DNA from: Gracilaria domingensis
Taxonomy: Eukaryota > Rhodophyta > Florideophyceae > Gracilariales > Gracilariaceae
Reading direction: 5' to 3'
Length of the DNA: 64,000 nucleotides
Assembly: GCA_022539475.1 (NCBI GenBank)
Contig: VCMS01000046.1
Coordinates: 19,609-83,608 of the forward strand
The position numbers were made by a program, and so were the translations under genes. Within the stretch, counting starts at the first letter, position 1; every line of letters begins with the position of its first letter. This document shows positions 61,110 to 64,000 of the stretch, piece by piece. The notes under the pieces were generated by a model, which did not search any database, was not told the DNA's origin, and saw only the letters and a list, made by a program, of their open reading frames with translations.

Positions 61110-64000
61110 CGACGGTGGTACTGTAGGACCTTAGAGCGAAGTAGATGCTCGATAGGCTCATGTGCGTCCTACGAAGAAGGACAGCCGTACCAACCGACTC
61201 GATACAATAGCTCTCCATCAGAGGCGTAGCCGTGACTAATCAGACGGTCCATAACGTACTCCCTGTCAAGGACACGCCGCTCAGTGTGCGGTTCGGTTAT
61301 TGTGCTCTCTTCTGAGGTGTCGTTGATTTCTTTTCGTCGAGGGCATCGTTGCCAAACGGCTTCCGTCCTGACGGCACTGCGTTCTGTACGCCAGGTGTTC
61401 CTGGTGACGATTGTGTGTTCCTGACATTTAGGCTTCCAGATTTCTGGCTTTCCTTCCCGTGTTGTCGGGCTATGACCTTATCTTGGTCCTCTCGAACAGC
61501 GAGCTTCTGGCGTTCCGGCGAGGTCTCCCATCGTGAGGCTGAACGGTCTGCATTGCGGTGCGCCAGCGAGTGGTGCTGTTGTGTGCGCCGTGGCGGCGTT
61601 TCGTCACTCACTGCTGGTGATGGGGCCTGCGCCGTTGCCCGGCTGTACGCTGCTGATTCGAATTCGGAATTTCCGTTTTCGCCGATCGCGAGCCTTACAG
61701 CAGGCACGTGCCCGGCTCGTGTGTTGTCATCCTCCACTTGAGGCGGATCGCCGGCGAAGCCAGACACTTGGCGCGTTGTGTGCGCGCTGCAGCGTTGTGT
61801 TGCTTCCCACTTACTGTGGCGTATCGGCTCGCCATATCAGCGGTTTCCTCCGTGTTTTCAACGGCTTCATCACTCGATGCTTCACTGAGATCTCCCGAAG
61901 TCGGGTCTGCCGTAACAGCACGGTCTCTTTTGACAAACTTTTCTTCTGGACTTCCGGCTCTTTTCAGCGCAAGTGCGCTACCGCTGTCGGTCTCTGGCTG
62001 CGGCAACCGTGTATTTTCCGCATTTCACGCGGCTGTTGCGGTGTTTACCACACTCGTTTTTGGCCTGCCGGTTTCACGCTGCATAGCTGGCACAGGCTCC
62101 TGTCCTTCCGTCTGTGACGGCAATACAGTATCATCCGCGGGCGAAGCGGCGGCTTCTGCAGCAGCTACATCCTGGTGTTCTTCCGGTTTTCCGGCTTCGT
62201 GCTCTACCGAAGTGTTGCGTTCCTCCTCAGGCTTCCGCGATAACTGCGGGTCAATCTCTTTGCTCCGGGTCTCCGGCTGCTTCTCCTGCGTCAGCGCGTG
62301 CCGCGGCGGGACAGAGGCCTGCGAAGGGAATTCCGTCGACGACGGTGACAACGACGAAGAGCGATCTGCCTCCTCCCCCTCCTCATTTGGAGCGTCGAGG
62401 GCGGTAGTTAGTATCCCCGGAGGAGCCAGTATCCGCGTGCGTACGTGGTCGGCGGCAGAGACTAACTGGTACGATTCCGGCTTATCCGGCAAATCAGCAA
62501 ATCCGCGGTTAGGCTGCGGCAATACTGAAAACGAAGTGCGCGTTTCTGCTTCGGCAGCTGATTCCACAGTAGGCGTAACGGTGTCCGGCGTTTCCGGTTG
62601 CGTTTCCTGAGAAGCAGGCGTTGGCGCAGGCGTTACGCGATCCCGCGAAAAACGCTCGTGCTCTCCATTGATGTCAAGGACAACCGTAGTGTTGGTAACT
62701 GAAATGACGCGGTAGGGACCATCCGCGATACGAGAAAGCTTGTGGCGCTTCTCCTTCTCGGGATTGTAGTATTCCTTGCGTATGAAGGCATAGCTACCTT
62801 CCCTGATCTGAGCGGCGTGTTTGCGCACTCTGGCGTCAAAATTCCGCTTGTAGCCGGCTTGTGCCTTAGAGATATTCTGCCTAACCGTAGGAATAATTGT
62901 CGTGAGCCATCCCTTCCACGCCTCCCTATGTAGGCGGGGCGAGGGGAACTTGTCCAGTACTGGCTGTGGCTCGATGACCACCGACGGTGGAACGCGTGAT
63001 AGCACAAGCTCGAACGGCGAGATCTGAGTAGTACGATGGACCTGCGTATTGTAGGCATACGTCACCGCATTGGTGTATTGATCCCATTCCGACGGATGCT
63101 TGGCAACGAACGTCCGTAATGCATTGAGCATTTTACGGTTAAAGCGTTCAACCTGCCCATTACTCTGGGGATGATATGTTGTCGTGAACCAGTTTTGGAT
63201 CCGCAAGATGCGGCAGACGTGCTGAAAGAACTTAGCCGCAAACTGCAGTCCATTATCCGATAGCAAATCAATCGGCTGTCCGTAGACAAAAACTCAGTGT
63301 GTAACGAAAGCTTGGGCGACCGCACTGGCGGTAACCTTCTTCAAAGGCACAGTCCGTACCAGCTTATAAAAGCGGTCGGTGATCACTAGTAGAAACCGGT
63401 TTCCCTGGCGAGTGCGAGTAAACTCACCCAGCAAGTCAATAGCCACGAATTCGAGTGGAACCGTAGCAGGGAAGAGTACCAACTTCTTGGAGTACTTCCG
63501 CAGTTTGACGAGGTTCTTTGCGCAATCAGAACATCCACGAACAGTGGCATACGCATCAAAAGCCATCGCTGGCCAGTAGAAGTCCTTCCTCAGGGTGTAG
63601 TACAACTTCCTGCCTCCAAGGTGGGCTGAGAGCTTCACATAGTGCGACAGACGCAGTACTCGTGACTGAAGTGAGTGCGGAACCACAATCTTTGGCCTGT
63701 GTCCGACAGTTAGGATGAGGAATCCTTGGTCGTTCTCGACGAAAGACAGCCGTGCTCCGCCGTTCAAACGGCTACGAATCTCCGTACAAAAACGGTACGT
63801 GTGCTGCTCTCGGATGAGTTCTTCCGGCTTGATCGGTACGAAAGAACCCGGTTCTGGGCGCGTGTCTGAAACGGCTAAAACAGCATCGTAGATGTCCCAT
63901 CCTTCCGAATCTTCATCGGCATCGTTCGAGCCGTCTTCCCCGAGGAAGCACGGTATTTCTAGGTCATCGGCTGGCGCAGCTTCAGCCGCTGTTTCCAAGC
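61110..64000 (-). mobile_element. Ty3/gypsy chromovirus, 3' part (fossil, truncated by the window)
   Basis: Minus-strand pol end. The integrase zinc-binding region (SHYVKLSAHLGGRKLYYTLRK...CSDCAKN, about 63.5-63.65 kb) is followed by the catalytic core (AIDLLGEF, LSDNGLQFAAKFF, YHPQSNGQVERFNRK) to about 63.05 kb, and a GPY/F-type region (LSRIADGPYRVI near 62.7 kb). A long Pro/Ser/Glu-rich C-terminal extension follows. A chromodomain-like stretch (about 61110-61262; LISHGYASDGELLYRVGWYG) marks it as a chromovirus. Protease, reverse transcriptase and 5' LTR lie beyond 64000. It is broken at a few points in the part seen. Age cannot be judged without paired LTRs. Confidence 0.85.

Overview
The window looks like nuclear DNA from a eukaryote with sparse, short introns (about 55-130 nt, GT...AG, CTAAC/CTAAT-like branch sites), and it is dominated by transposable elements. 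A red alga (florideophyte such as Chondrus or a relative) is my best guess. The reasons are the compact genes, the mix of Plavaka-like, piggyBac, PIF/Harbinger, copia, chromovirus and DIRS-type elements, and a gene for pyruvylating a polysaccharide. This is inference; no rRNA or organelle marker is present to confirm it.

Layout. (1) 1-8.3 kb: a Plavaka/CACTA-type DNA transposon. Its large transposase (minus) converges on a plus-strand cargo block: a beta-class DNA amino-methyltransferase, a SET-domain protein and a repeat-plus-coiled-coil protein of unknown function. (2) 8.5-11.1 kb: mostly non-coding, with strong hairpins, a 140-bp direct duplication containing intron-like signals, and a 1.04-kb foldback element with about 219-bp inverted arms. 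(3) 11.4-18.5 kb: a Harbinger fragment, a spliced gene of unknown function, a tRNA-derived SINE, and a Tc1/mariner (DD34E) relic. (4) 18.93-27.67 kb: a piggyBac element bounded by TTAA. Its transposase is interrupted by one arm of the foldback family, and behind it lie fragments resembling host genes (cyclophilin, NAA30 acetyltransferase, Tudor-SN) and a P2RX7-like cysteine domain. (5) 27.80-46.73 kb: a nested tower. An old two-gene PIF/Harbinger element (A) holds a young Ty1/copia insertion (28.96-33.54 kb) and a second PIF/Harbinger element (D, 34.88-45.45 kb, CTG target duplication). D in turn holds a DIRS-type tyrosine-recombinase retrotransposon (about 40.5-44.8 kb). (6) 46.8-50.2 kb: a broken SNF2 helicase gene bracketed by matching 33-bp GC palindromes, followed by three long palindromic elements. 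(7) 50.8-53.2 kb: the only clearly intact host-like gene, a triose-phosphate-translocator-family membrane domain fused to a polysaccharide pyruvyltransferase. (8) 53.2-61 kb: sparse DNA with a possible small secreted protein and a gag-like fossil. (9) 61.1 kb to the end: the 3' half of a Ty3/gypsy chromovirus on the minus strand, running off the window.

Two assemblies stand out functionally. In region 1 a transposon appears to carry both a DNA-methylating and a histone-methylating-type enzyme, which would let it mark its own chromatin. In region 7 a likely phosphoenolpyruvate transporter is fused to the enzyme that uses phosphoenolpyruvate as donor, which would couple substrate import to transfer in one polypeptide. 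Gene identities come from motif reading only; no database search was run.
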